This document shows positions 52,754 through 62,165 of a stretch of DNA of 64,000 nt, one piece after another (the first letter of the stretch is position 1; every line of letters starts with the position of its first letter). The DNA lies in NCBI RefSeq assembly GCF_014191375.1, contig NZ_JACHWN010000007.1, positions 186,001-250,000 on the forward strand, written 5' to 3'. Below the pieces are notes generated by a model, which searched no databases, was not told the origin of the DNA, and saw nothing but the letters and a program-made list of their open reading frames with translations. The stretch comes from Mesorhizobium sp. RMAD-H1. Lineage in GTDB: Bacteria; Pseudomonadota; Alphaproteobacteria; Rhizobiales; Rhizobiaceae. Made by a program: the position numbers and the translations under genes.

Positions 52754-52800
52754 AGGCGGCTCTCCATTGAATCGGCTGAAGGCCGACCCTGCCAATCACA

Positions 52801-53235
52801 TCACGCTGCCGTCTCCAGCCGCGATGAAGTGTTTCCAGCCTTGCGCTCCTGGAGCGCATCCAGGCTCCAGACACCCGGCCCGGCGGCCGAAATGTAGAGA
52901 AACAGGAAGCAATACAGCATCGCCGCTTCACCGTGGTTGAGTACCGGGAAGAAACCATTCGAGCTGTGCGCGATGAAGTACGCGAAGGCCATCAGCCCCG
53001 AAAGCAGGAAGGCAACCGGGCGGGCAAAGAGGCCAATCACCAAGAGGAGGCCGCCAACCACTTCGAGAACGCCGGCTGTGTATAGCAACGGGTTGAGAGG
53101 ATATTCGAAGGGTGCAGGCCAGCTGAAAAGTTTCATGGTGCCATGAGTGAAGAATGATCCTGCTGCAAAGATGCGCAAGACACTTAGAATATGAGGTGCA
53201 AAGTTTCGGATGTAGGGTATCTGCAAAGCGGGCAT
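52801..53235 (-). CDS. DoxX-family membrane protein
   Basis: 144 residues, four hydrophobic segments: SVLRIFAAGSFFTHGTMKLF, LYTAGVLEVVGGLLLVIGLFA, PVAFLLSGLMAFAYFIAHS and AMLYCFLFLYISAAG. HG-x-KL and the GVLEVVGGLLL stretch are DoxX marks. ATG 53235 has GGAGG five bases upstream (TTG 53247 is the alternative). DoxX proteins relate to quinol/thiol oxidation and detoxification. Here it could link the molybdenum hydroxylase and the sugar dehydrogenase to the respiratory chain. Same direction as its neighbours. Confidence 0.9.
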   Translation of the reverse strand: MPALQIPYIRNFAPHILSVLRIFAAGSFFTHGTMKLFSWPAPFEYPLNPLLYTAGVLEVVGGLLLVIGLFARPVAFLLSGLMAFAYFIAHSSNGFFPVLNHGEAAMLYCFLFLYISAAGPGVWSLDALQERKAGNTSSRLETAA

Positions 53236-53303
53236 GTTTGCCTCCAAGGTGACCGGACGGATTGCAAGTGGGTTAAAATCAGGTGCTCAACGACTCTGCT
53301 TCG

Positions 53304-55408
53304 TCAGAGCACGTCTTCTATGCGTATCGGCAGTTTTCGTATGCGTTTGCCTGTTGCGTGATAGATGGCATTGGCGATTGCAGGGGCTGTTCCGAGCATC
53401 ACCAGTTCGCCCATGCCCTTCACACCGACCGAGTTGATCCTGGGATCAGGCTTATCTATCAGCCCGACATCCACCTCACCGATATCGGCGTTCACCGCCA
53501 CCAAATAGTCGGCGAGATCGTCATTGAGGTATCCGGCGAAGCGCGGGTCGACCTCCGACTGTTCCCGAAGCGCTGTGCTGAACCCCCAGACGACGCTGCC
53601 GTACATCTGCCCCTTCGCTGTCCTGGGACTTGCGACCCGCCCTACGTCCGCCATGCTGACCGCGCGTGGCATGCGGATCCGCCGGGTCGCCGGGTCGATG
53701 TGAATCTCTACAAACTGCGCGATATAGCTCATCGATGTGAAGCCGGGGTATTCGGGGCCTGCCCCTGCTCGGCCGCCGGTGCGGTAGGCTTCGATAGCCG
53801 CCGCGTCCTGGCCCGGTGCCAGCTCTGAGACCTTGACTTCGATATAGGGGCGCTTCAGGCGTGCGAGCTGCTGGTGCAGATTGCCGGCTGGCGGATTGGC
53901 CCCGGCGAGTTCGCCAAATCTGGCGCGCAGAGCCTCCACCGCCTTTGCGGCCGTCGGCACACAGCTGGCCGTCCCGCGTTCGCCGACCGTGGCGAGCTGT
54001 GGGCCCAACGCCGTGTCGCCGAGCAGGACTTCCAGACGATCGGGGTTGATGTCGAGCCCCTGGATGATGACGTTTGCAATCGCAGTCAGTATTCCTTGGC
54101 CCATCTCGTGCCCGGAACTGATGATGCGTGTTGTGCCATCCGCCCTGACCCTGAGCGTTGCCTCGCTCGCGGACATCGACGCGCCGAAGATGCCGCATGC
54201 CACCCCAAGGCCGACCAAGGTCCCATCGGCCAGTCGCATGGATCCCGGTTCAGGAAGACGCCTGCTCCAGCCGAAACGGCTAGCCCCCTCTCTGAGACAG
54301 TCATTCAGAAAATGCGGCGATAAGGGTTGGCCGGCAATGATGTCGTTCTTGGCCTCGTGTTCAAGACGAAGCTCGACGGGATCCTTGCCCAGTTTGTAGG
54401 CCATTTCGTCGATCACGCTTTCCAGTGCGGAAAGGGATGTGTCCCTCGTGTGTGACGCGGCATCTGACGATCGATGTGGATGTCGCCCGCCGTCGCCCGA
54501 AAGTTCTCGATCGCATACAAGCGGGCGATATCTTCATGGTATCCGGTCGAGCGAAAGCCGCCGTCCGGAATATTTTCTTGCACCACATCGTAAATGATGC
54601 CCTGCAGACGCCCTTCCGCGCTGGCGGCAAGGCGGATGTTATGGACGCTGCGCGGCCTGTAGTTCGCTATATGGAAGAGTTGCCCGCGTGGCGTCACCAG
54701 CTTTACCGGGCGCCGGGTCAATCGTGCAGCCTGCGCGACCAGGGGGGTCTGCAACTTTGGAGGAGATTTCTGTCCGAAGCCGCCGCCGACTTGTTCTGAT
54801 TTGACCACGACCCGGTCGGGCGAAAGCTCGAATGCTTTCATCAGCGCGCCCTTGACCGCGTCCAGATTTTGGCACCCCTCGTATACTGTCAGCCGGCCGT
54901 CAGTCCATTCCGCAACGGTGCCGAACAATTCCATGGCATTGTGATGCTGAGTCGGTGTTTCGAATGTGCCCTCTACGATGTGAGCCGCGCTTTGAAACGC
55001 GCTATCAACGTCGCCTGCATTGAACCCCTCCGCTTCTGCGCGTTGCGCACCAGGGCTCGTCATCAGCGGGATGTAGGGTGCCGTCTCGTAAACGGCAGAA
55101 ACCGCTTCGGCGCCTTCGATCGCCGCTTCCACGGTCTCGGCAACGACCAGCGCGACGGGTTGGCCCCGATACACTATCTCTGCACGAAGTGTCGGGAAAT
55201 CGCCTATGCCCAGCACCTGGACAACGCCTGGGATTTGCGTTGCGGGCGCCACATCGAGCGCGGTTACCTTGCCTTTCGCAATAGTCGCAGGCACCAGCAT
55301 TGCATGGAGCATTCCGGGCAGTTTAACGTCGGCGCCGTACCGCGCCTGGCCGAGAACTTTGTCTCTCGCATCGACGCGTGCAATTTCCGAGAAGGCTTGC
55401 ATCGGCAT
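53304..55408 (-). pseudogene. Molybdopterin-binding subunit of xanthine/aldehyde dehydrogenase (YagR/PaoC-like), frameshifted
   Basis: Large Moco subunit split in two frames. Part one (55408 down to 54413, 331 codons) has RVDARDKVLGQARYGADV and the Moco motif GGGFGQK. Part two (to 53304) resumes at ALESVIDEMAYKLGKDPVELR, and has GHEMGQGILTAIA and the active-site Glu region VKGMGELVM. The frame changes between about 54430 and 54460. There the family normally reads T-P-x-x-M-R-A-P-G-E before the ALES part, but only RQMPRHTRD-like residues remain. Bases seem to be missing, not just one slipped. Start ATG overlaps the FAD-subunit stop. Without this subunit the oxidoreductase would not work. A sequencing error is possible but would have to delete several bases. 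Confidence 0.85.
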
Positions 55409-56424
55409 TACGCCCTCCTTTGCGCGGCGATGATCAGTGCATCGGCGATAACTCTCGCACCGAGTTCGATCTTGAATGCATTGTGCTGACCGCTGCGGGC
55501 GTCGGCGAAAGCCGCCCTTCCGGCCTCAAGGGCAAGTTCGCGTGTCAGGGGTGAACCAGCAACAACGGCCTCGGCAGCGCGCGACCGCCAAGGGGTGGTC
55601 GCGACACCGCCGAGCGCAATGCGGGCGGTGCGAACGGTGGCTCCATCCATCTCCAGTGCGACCGCGGCAGAGGCCAATGCGAAGGCATAGCTCTCGCGGT
55701 CGCGGATCTTATGATAGGTCGAGCGGCGGCCCGCAGGCGTTTTCGGTACGACAATCGCCGTCACCAGTTCACCCGGATGAAGGTTGAATTCGCGGTGGGG
55801 CGTATTGCCGGGGAGACGATAAAATTCGGCAATGGGAAGGGTACGCGAACCTTCAGGTCCGAGCATCTCGATCGCCGCGTCCATCGCCATCAGCGCTACC
55901 GGCCAGTCGCCGGGGGCCACCGCAGTGCAAGCCTGACTGGTGCCAAGAACGGCCTGAGTGCGATCGAGCCCGCCGATGGCGGCGCAACCGGAGCCAGGAT
56001 CGCGCTTGTTGCAGGGATAGACACCGACCGTCGAGGACGATCCCGCGCCATTGCGAAAATACATGCAGCGGGTGCGTTGCAGGAGATTGCCGCCCACCGT
56101 GGCCATGTTCCGCAACTGCTGGGATGCAGCCTTGAGCAGGCTTTCAGAAAGCAGAGGGTATTGGTCGCGAACAATCGGTGCGTAGGCTGCATCGGTCATC
56201 AGAGCGCGGCTACCGAAGCGCAGAACCTCACCGTCTGTTTCGATCGCGTCCATCCCGTCGATCCGGCTGACGTCGATCAGATGCGTCGGGTGCTCAATCC
56301 CGAGCTTTATGAGATCATACAGGTTGGTGCCGCCGGCAATATATCGCGCCGAGCCCCGGGCTTCGGCAAATTGCGCGACGGCAGCTTCCGCGGAGGAGGC
56401 AAAAGTGTAGCTCAATGCCCGCAT
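55408..56424 (-). CDS. FAD-binding subunit of molybdenum hydroxylase (YagS/PaoB-like)
   Basis: 338 residues of the CO-dehydrogenase-flavoprotein fold. YIAGGTNLYDLIKLG binds FAD. MATVGGNLLQRTRCMYFRNG with a Cys-rich loop (CMYF...YPCNKRDPGSGCAAIGG) matches PaoB, which carries an extra 4Fe-4S cluster in that loop. HPSTCVA-like region reads QACTAVAPGDWPVALMAMDA. ATG 56424 lies three bases after the 2Fe-2S gene stop. It passes electrons from the Moco subunit to the acceptor. Confidence 0.92.
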   Translation of the reverse strand: MRALSYTFASSAEAAVAQFAEARGSARYIAGGTNLYDLIKLGIEHPTHLIDVSRIDGMDAIETDGEVLRFGSRALMTDAAYAPIVRDQYPLLSESLLKAASQQLRNMATVGGNLLQRTRCMYFRNGAGSSSTVGVYPCNKRDPGSGCAAIGGLDRTQAVLGTSQACTAVAPGDWPVALMAMDAAIEMLGPEGSRTLPIAEFYRLPGNTPHREFNLHPGELVTAIVVPKTPAGRRSTYHKIRDRESYAFALASAAVALEMDGATVRTARIALGGVATTPWRSRAAEAVVAGSPLTRELALEAGRAAFADARSGQHNAFKIELGARVIADALIIAAQRRA

Positions 56425-56427
56425 TTT

Positions 56428-57045
56428 TCAGCCCTCCATGAGCTTGGCTGCCTGCTCGATGGCAGCAAGAATCCCGACATAGGCTCCGCAACGGCAGATG
56501 TTCCCGCTCATGAATTCACGGATGGCATCGGGATGGTTTGCGTGCCCATCGGTCACGCAGGCGACCGCCGACATGATCTGTCCTGGCGTGCAATACCCGC
56601 ACTGAAGCGCATCATTGTCTATGAAGGCCTGCTGCATCGGGTGAAGCTCCGCGCCCGTCGCGAGCCCCTCGATCGTGGTGACCTGCCGCCCGTCGATCTT
56701 GGCCGCCATCGTGAGACAGGACGAGACAGGCCGGCCATCCAGATGAACCGTGCAGGCGCCGCACTGTCCGTGATCGCAGCCTTTCTTCGTGCCGGTGAAT
56801 TCCAGCCGCTCACGCAGCAGATCGAGGAGGGAAGCGCGCGAATCGATTTCAAGAGTGACCGGTTGACCGTTCACAGTCGCAGAGATTTGCACCGTTTGGC
56901 CGGTTTCGACCCGCGTGAGCTGCTGTTGTGCTTCAGCGCGCTGCTCAGGCGGCAACAGGCTTGCAGCAGCCGTTGCGGCACCGGTACCAAGGACAACGCG
57001 GCGCGTAACGCCGGTTCGGGGTTCTCTCGACATTTCGTCTGCCAT
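56428..57045 (-). CDS. 2Fe-2S subunit of molybdenum hydroxylase (YagT/PaoA-like), Tat-exported
   Basis: 205 residues. Tat signal with RR at 15-16 (VTRRVVLGTGAATAAASLL). Ferredoxin-type cluster: CDHGQCGACTV...SSC. Second, helical cluster domain: QCGYCTPGQ and NICRCGAY. ATG 57045 has GGAGG six bases upstream; TTG 57090 would cover the operator. It exports the heterotrimer to the periplasm in the PaoABC model. First gene of the operon controlled from the 57072-57120 operators. Confidence 0.93.
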   Translation of the reverse strand: MADEMSREPRTGVTRRVVLGTGAATAAASLLPPEQRAEAQQQLTRVETGQTVQISATVNGQPVTLEIDSRASLLDLLRERLEFTGTKKGCDHGQCGACTVHLDGRPVSSCLTMAAKIDGRQVTTIEGLATGAELHPMQQAFIDNDALQCGYCTPGQIMSAVACVTDGHANHPDAIREFMSGNICRCGAYVGILAAIEQAAKLMEG

Positions 57046-57071
57046 GTTGATCCTCCGGCCCAGCAAGGCAT

Positions 57072-57120
57072 CATTGTCAGGCTCTGACAATGTTTAGCAT
57101 TATTGTCAGACCCTGACAAT
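57072..57120. promoter_or_regulatory. Two near-identical palindromic operators between the molybdenum-hydroxylase operon and tetR
   Basis: CATTGTCAG-GCT-CTGACAATG (57072-57092) and ATTGTCAG-ACC-CTGACAAT (57102-57120) are perfect palindromes around a three-base centre, 29 bp centre to centre. They share TTGTCAG-N3-CTGACAA. Position and symmetry are those of TetR-family binding sites in a divergent gap, where binding would block both promoters. Confidence 0.85.
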
Positions 57121-57151
57121 TGGTTTAATTCTCGGAGCAGTGAGGTTTTGA

Positions 57152-57736
57152 ATGGTGCGGAAGGCAGAAAATGCGCGCGAGCGGTTCGAGAGTGCCGCGT
57201 ACAGTCTTTTCGGCGAGCAGGGGTACGCCGCAACAACTGTACCGGAAATTGCCGCGAAAGCGGGATTAACGGAACGAACGTTCTACCGCTACTTCACTGA
57301 CAAGCGGGAAGTGCTGTTCTGGCGGGCCGGTGTCCATCAGCTCACCATAATCAACGAGATCGCGAGGGCACCTGCCGGCATACATCCGCTGACAATGGTG
57401 GCTCGCGCTTTTGAAGCAGTCGCTCCCTTTATTGACAGTCATCGCCCATTCGTAAAGCTGCGCCAGCTCCTGATATCCACGCATGGCGATTTGCAGGAGC
57501 GGGAACTGATGAAGCTGCATATGCTGGCTTCTGCAGTCGATCTGGCGCTGCGGCAGCGGGGTATCCAGCCCTCGCTTTCGCGCGTCATAGCGGAGATGGG
57601 CGCAGCCATATGGAAAGTTGCACTGGAGAACTGGCGCGCTGACAAAGGGGAGGGGAACTTTGCAAGCCATGTGCAGGCGGCTCTCGCCGAATTTCGGGCA
57701 GGGTTGCATGTTTCCGAAAGGCCGGGCCTGATATAG
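57152..57736 (+). CDS. TetR-family transcriptional regulator
   Basis: 194 residues. HTH at about 8-52 (RERFESAAYSLFGEQGYAATTVPEIAAKAGLTERTFYRYFTDKREVLF), then an all-helical ligand domain. ATG 57152 has GAGG six bases upstream. Divergent from the molybdenum-hydroxylase operon and separated from it by two clear operators, so it almost certainly represses that operon and itself. The inducer is probably the enzyme's aldehyde or aromatic substrate. Confidence 0.93.
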   Translation: MVRKAENARERFESAAYSLFGEQGYAATTVPEIAAKAGLTERTFYRYFTDKREVLFWRAGVHQLTIINEIARAPAGIHPLTMVARAFEAVAPFIDSHRPFVKLRQLLISTHGDLQERELMKLHMLASAVDLALRQRGIQPSLSRVIAEMGAAIWKVALENWRADKGEGNFASHVQAALAEFRAGLHVSERPGLI

Positions 57737-57838
57737 CTATGCCGCGCCATCGTCATTCGCCGCACGGGAGGAACCGGAGCTGATGTCGGCTGACCAGCGG
57801 GCTTTCGTCGCCGCGATATCGGGAGGGTAGCGCTGAGA

Positions 57839-59038
57839 TTGGAACTCTCCCTTTCCGAAGCTCGACGCATCGCGCTGACGGCACAGGGCTTCAGCGCCTC
57901 ATGTCGTTCGGGCGCCGTCGGCGCGGCCCCCCTGCGAAAAGTGATCAATCGTCTTGGCGTGCTCCAGATCGACAGCGTGAACGTCCTCGTTCGAGCCCAT
58001 TATCTGCCGCTCTTCTCGCGGTTGGGTTCATACGACCGCACTTTTCTGGACGAGGTGATGGCGGCCAAGCCGAAGCGCTTTTTTGAATATTGGGGGCATG
58101 AAGCATCGCTGCTGCCAATAGATTGCCAACCCCTCCTGCGCTGGCGGATGGCCCGCGCCCTTCGCGGACTGGGTATCTGGAAGCAGCTCGCGCCTTTCGC
58201 GAACGAGAAGCGAGCGGAGGCGAATGCCTTGCTACAACGGATTCAGGCCGAGGGTCCACTGGCCGCTTCCGACCTTGCGGGCAGCCGGGCCTCCAAGGGC
58301 ATGTGGGTGTGGAGCGATGCCAAGCACGCGCTCGAATGGTTGTTCTGGGCAGGCCTGATCGCAGCGACCCACCGCCGGGGCAGCTTCGAGCGTGTCTATG
58401 ACCTGCCCGAAAGGGTGATACCCCGCGCCATTCTCCAACTCCCCACGCCAGGCAGCGTTGATGCTCAGCGGGCGCTCCTTGCACGATCGGCGCGGTCGCT
58501 CGGCATCGCGACGGCGGACGACCTGCGCGACTATTACCGCGTTCCGGCCGCAGACGTGCGGTTGCCGATCGAACAACTGGTCGAGGAGGGGACCATCATT
58601 CCCGTGCGCGTGCGCGGCTGGCGGCAACAAGCCTATCTGCACAAGGATGCGCGTGCTGGCCGCAAGATCGCAGGCGCGGCGCTCCTCTCTCCCTTCGATC
58701 CGCTGATCTGGCATCGGCCGCGAACCGAAAGACTGTTCGGTTTCCGCTACCGGCTCGAAATCTACACGCCCGCTCACAAGCGCCAGCACGGTTATTATGT
58801 GCTGCCCTTCCTGCTGGATGGCGCGCTCGTCGCCCGGGTGGACCTGAAGGCGGATCGCAAGGCGAACACGCTCATCATCCAGCGGGCGCATGTCGAGCCG
58901 GATGCACCGCACTGTGCGATGGAACGGCTGGTCGGGGAGCTTCGTCTCATGGCTTCATGGCTTGGATTGGCGGACCTCCGCGTCGCACCGGCTGCTGTCA
59001 TCGACCCAGTCCTTGCGGCGATCCCCCGCACACAATAG
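57839..59038 (+). CDS. YcaQ/AlkX-like winged-helix DNA glycosylase family protein
   Basis: 399 residues of the HTH_42 family, whose characterised members unhook DNA interstrand crosslinks. The active-site motif Q-x-D is visible: Gln43-Ile-Asp45 in GVLQIDSVNV, the YcaQ type rather than the Q-x-Q of AlkZ. Other family marks: RAHYLPLFSRLGSYD, FEYWGHEASLLP, LLSPFDPLIWHRPRTERLFGF and HKRQHGYYVLPFLLDG. The frame has no early ATG; TTG 57839 is the likely start, with GGGAGGG about eleven bases upstream. Stands alone. Confidence 0.88.
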   Translation: MELSLSEARRIALTAQGFSASCRSGAVGAAPLRKVINRLGVLQIDSVNVLVRAHYLPLFSRLGSYDRTFLDEVMAAKPKRFFEYWGHEASLLPIDCQPLLRWRMARALRGLGIWKQLAPFANEKRAEANALLQRIQAEGPLAASDLAGSRASKGMWVWSDAKHALEWLFWAGLIAATHRRGSFERVYDLPERVIPRAILQLPTPGSVDAQRALLARSARSLGIATADDLRDYYRVPAADVRLPIEQLVEEGTIIPVRVRGWRQQAYLHKDARAGRKIAGAALLSPFDPLIWHRPRTERLFGFRYRLEIYTPAHKRQHGYYVLPFLLDGALVARVDLKADRKANTLIIQRAHVEPDAPHCAMERLVGELRLMASWLGLADLRVAPAAVIDPVLAAIPRTQ

Positions 59039-59145
59039 CGGTTCCCCCACCATCTCTGCGGCTATTGAAGGACAGCTCTAACATGAAAGCGATTGCGGAA
59101 AATCTGCTGGATACCGTATTCTGAGGTGCTGGCTAGGAGAATCAA

Positions 59146-59961
59146 ATGCCCAGCAATCTTCCTTCAACCCATTCAGAACTTCTGGAACGTGTCTGCAATG
59201 CAGTCACCTCCGATGACCGATTCATCGCCTTGCTGATCGGCGGCTCCTACATACATGGGGGCCTCGACGAGCATTCCGACCTAGACTTTGTTCTCGTGGT
59301 CGAGGAGAAGCATTACGCGGACGTAATGGCAACACGCGTGGACTTCGCCCAAGCGATAGGAGGCCTCATTTCCGCTTTCACCGGCGAACATGTTGGCGAA
59401 CCGCGCCTTTTGATCTGCCTCTACGGTCCGCCCCTCGTACATGTCGACCTGAAATTCGTTCTTGCTTCCGATCTGGATCATCAGATCGAGCGACGAGCAA
59501 TCTTGTTCGCTCGAAACCCCGATGAGATCGAAAAACGAGTCCTGGCCGGCAGCGTCCTGTGGCCGAACCATTCCTCCGAATAGTTCGAGGCACGTGCCTG
59601 GATCTGGCTGCATTACGCGATTACAAAGCTAGGCCGTGGTGAGCTTTACGAAGCAATTGGCATGCTTGGCTTCTTTCGGGAGCAGGTGCTTGGACCGATG
59701 CTTTATCGCCGCGCCGGTCTCCATCAGCGCGGCGTGAGGCGTCTGGAGGCATTGCAACTGGACAAGGACGAAAAACTCGCCGCAACGGTTGCTTACCGCG
59801 ACACGACTTCGATCAGGGAGGCTTTGGTTGCGTCCATCAATCTGTATCTCGATCTGCGCAGGGACGATCCACCAACCGACCCGCGCCGAGGCATGCCCAA
59901 ACTGCTTTTCGACCTCCTGAAAGAAACAGAACCAGTCAGCCCAAAGACTGTGGGTTCATAG
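59146..59961 (+). pseudogene. Aminoglycoside-nucleotidyltransferase-like gene interrupted by an in-frame TAG
   Basis: Codons 1-145 encode a nucleotidyltransferase domain with GGS (32-34) and the metal-binding D45-L-D47 in HSDLDFVLVV. Translation then hits TAG at 59581-59583. The same frame continues at once with FEARAWIWLHYAITKLGRGELYEAIG and runs to 59961 as a helical C-terminal domain. In relatives the WFE-type residues before the helix suggest the TAG replaces a Trp (TGG) or Gln (CAG). Full length would be about 271 residues. Start ATG 59146 has AGGAG six bases upstream. Either a recent nonsense mutation or, less likely, readthrough. Confidence 0.85.
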
Positions 59962-60252
59962 CACGCCAGCGGCTGTTGTTGGTCAGTTTGATCGTATTGG
60001 AAATTTCACCGCAACCGACTGGCCCCGTTCTTTACCGTCAGGACTGGTGGCCGGTTGCGGATCTCGGCTACCTCGCAGCCGGCGCTATGACCTGCGCCGG
60101 TGTGATGACCTGAAGTCGCTCGCTGAATTCACCGTATAAGAGTTCGACCACATGCACGCGATCAATGTTCGCAGAGTTTTCCTCCTGCCGCGCGAGGCAG
60201 ATAATTGACGGAAATCACTGACGACTTAATCCTTCGCCGCTCAGATGTGAAG
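59962..60252. other. Convergent intergenic stretch, nothing recognised
   Basis: About 290 bases between the nucleotidyltransferase-like gene and the DUF4189-like gene. No credible frame, repeat or strong terminator seen; weak GCCGGC-type complementarity around 60050-60105 could act in termination. Confidence 0.35.
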
Positions 60253-60723
60253 CTATGTGCAAACCCATTCACGGATCTTGCACTGCTTCTCCTCGCCTCC
60301 ACAGAGATCTATCGCGTGCTGTTCGGCTTCACGACGCGTCGTTGCAGAAGCGGCACCCCAGAACGGTGTTTTCGCTTGAACGGTCCTGCCTACCGAAAGG
60401 GCAGCGCAATGTTCGTACGCAAAGCCGGTACCATCGTCATCGTCCCAATGACGATGGTTGCGGAACACTTTGACTACGCTGCAAGCCCGACCTTTCGCAT
60501 TCTCGCAATGTTCAAGTGCGGTGTCTTCGGCTTCCTTTCGCTTGTCGGCGCCCCAGAAGAAGCCGTGCCGTCCGTCTGCAGGCGAAAAGGCTATTGCCCC
60601 CCAAATACCACTTTCCTCACCCGCTCGTTCAGGCGCCGGCGCTATCAGATCCGCAGCATTTCCGATCGGCAAGCCGGCAAAGATGGCGATCAGAACGAGC
60701 CAAAGACAGCGGTTTATCGGCAT
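60253..60723 (-). CDS. Secreted DUF4189-like protein
   Basis: 156 residues. Signal peptide MPINRCLWLVLIAIFAGLPIGNA. The mature domain (WGAIAFSPADGRHGFFWGADKRKEAEDTALEHCENAKGRACSVVKVF...CAALSVGR...WGAASATTRREAEQHAIDLC) is the DUF4189 repeat-like pattern with paired cysteines, probably disulfide-bonded in the periplasm. ATG 60723 has GGGAG seven bases upstream. Last gene of the adhesin module. Function unknown. Confidence 0.85.
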   Translation of the reverse strand: MPINRCLWLVLIAIFAGLPIGNAADLIAPAPERAGEESGIWGAIAFSPADGRHGFFWGADKRKEAEDTALEHCENAKGRACSVVKVFRNHRHWDDDDGTGFAYEHCAALSVGRTVQAKTPFWGAASATTRREAEQHAIDLCGGEEKQCKIREWVCT

Positions 60724-60771
60724 ATTCGTACTCCCAAGCTGATGCCGGTCAGTATCACGGCATTCCGGTTC

Positions 60772-61485
60772 TTATCCGGCCAGTCTGGCCACCGAGACGA
60801 CAACACAGCTGTTTCCAGTTGGAACCAGAAGAGCCTGGCCGCCATTGTTGGCTAGATTGACAAGCGTCGAATTGGAAAGATTGTCCGCCAGGACGCTGCC
60901 CTTCGGAAGAGTTTGCAGGACTTCCTGACAGGTCTTCTGGAATGGCGCTACTCGCACGAAACCTCCTTCGCAGCCCTTCCCGACAGGTGAAGCGAACACC
61001 ACCCCGGCGGCCTGCGCCTTGTAATCAGGCAGATCATAGGTCATTCCGGCGATGGCCTGTACGGGATGCGTATCCGGTGATGCGGTGTTCCATTGCGTTT
61101 GCTCGGTATAAGTCGTGCCGAGGGTCAATGCCTGCCCGAGCGCGGCGAAGACGTTGGCGCAGGTGCGTATACCTGCCTGGCTGGCATGTTTCTGAAAGGG
61201 CGATTGGGCGGCCGCGGCCGCGCCGGCCTCTTGCGGCTTATTTTCAGCCTGTGCTTGTGATTGTGCCGAAGCTGTGCCCGCAACAAATTCCCCAAGCGCT
61301 GGATAGAAGCGGAACGACAGGACAACTGCGCCGGCGACTACGACTGCGAACGCTCCGGCGACCGCGATGTATCGCACTGCCCGCCAAGCCGATCGGGGCG
61401 CTGATGGCAGTCTCGCCAGCGGCTCGTCCGGCCCCGAGTTCTGTGAGGCGGTCAGTATCCGGTCCTGGATGGATTGGCGGGTCAT
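60772..61485 (-). CDS. Membrane-anchored periplasmic protein of unknown function
   Basis: 237 residues. A cytoplasmic N-terminus of about 35 residues leads to one membrane helix (YIAVAGAFAVVVAGAVVLSF), then a Gln/Ala-rich linker (QSQAQAENKPQEAGAAAAAQ). A periplasmic domain with four Cys residues follows (RTCANVF, GKGCEGGF, KTCQEVL, GNSCVVV). No family recognised. It starts thirteen bases after the IalB stop, so it is co-transcribed with it. A periplasmic helper for the adhesin (assembly, protection or anchoring) is plausible but not shown. Confidence 0.8.
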   Translation of the reverse strand: MTRQSIQDRILTASQNSGPDEPLARLPSAPRSAWRAVRYIAVAGAFAVVVAGAVVLSFRFYPALGEFVAGTASAQSQAQAENKPQEAGAAAAAQSPFQKHASQAGIRTCANVFAALGQALTLGTTYTEQTQWNTASPDTHPVQAIAGMTYDLPDYKAQAAGVVFASPVGKGCEGGFVRVAPFQKTCQEVLQTLPKGSVLADNLSNSTLVNLANNGGQALLVPTGNSCVVVSVARLAG

Positions 61486-61498
61486 TTTGGTTTTCTCG

Positions 61499-62152
61499 CT
61501 AGTTGATGGCCGACAGTGCGGCCTTGAGGCCCTTCAATGGGGCATCAAGGCTGATATTTGCGCCCGAAGGCATGGAATAGGAAATCTTGACGCTGCCCTC
61601 GCTTTCGATCTGCTGCCGAATAATCGGGCCGACGGGCAGATAGCTGAGGCAGATTGTGCTGTCGCATGCGTTTAACTGGACATCCACGGGTTTCTTCCGC
61701 CCGGCGAATCCGAGGGAGATCTTGCTCCCCGTGCCAAGCTGCGAGGGTGCGCGCAAGATCATGAAAGGCTTGCCCTTCTCATCTGCAGCCAGGGACCAGC
61801 TGAACACCAGTTCACTTTTTTGATCGATGAAAGACTGGCTGATGTTGCACACTCGGCGCTTGGCCTGAAGGTCCTCATCGCAGATGAGGTCCCAGTTTTC
61901 GAAGGGGCGGATGATCCGCCGGTAGCTGCCCAGCGGAACACCCTGCGGCAGGGTCACCTCTGACGGCTTTATCCTGTAGGCCGCCATGTCCTGGCTGGCG
62001 GCATACGCACCGCTAACCAGAAGAGCGGACGCCCCTGCTGCCAGAAGGATAAGACGTCCTGTACCGGCTCGATATCCCGTGCATGTGGCTGCGGCAATCG
62101 CTCGGGATAAGCGTGAGCTTTCCGGATATGCGGGGACCCGCCACTTGCCCAT
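61499..62152 (-). CDS. IalB-family (invasion-associated locus B) periplasmic protein
   Basis: 217 residues. A long basic N-terminus is followed by an export segment (GRLILLAAGASALLVSGAYAA). The IalB domain carries RRIIRPFENWDLICDEDLQAKRRVCNISQ, FSWSLAADEKGKPFMILRAPSQLGTG and LNACDSTICLSYLPVG, with the usual cysteines. First described in Bartonella, where it helps erythrocyte invasion; widespread in alphaproteobacteria. ATG 62152 begins fourteen bases after the adhesin stop. Upstream start choice is not firm. Confidence 0.9.
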   Translation of the reverse strand: MGKWRVPAYPESSRLSRAIAAATCTGYRAGTGRLILLAAGASALLVSGAYAASQDMAAYRIKPSEVTLPQGVPLGSYRRIIRPFENWDLICDEDLQAKRRVCNISQSFIDQKSELVFSWSLAADEKGKPFMILRAPSQLGTGSKISLGFAGRKKPVDVQLNACDSTICLSYLPVGPIIRQQIESEGSVKISYSMPSGANISLDAPLKGLKAALSAIN

Positions 62153-62165
62153 GCCTTTCCGATCC

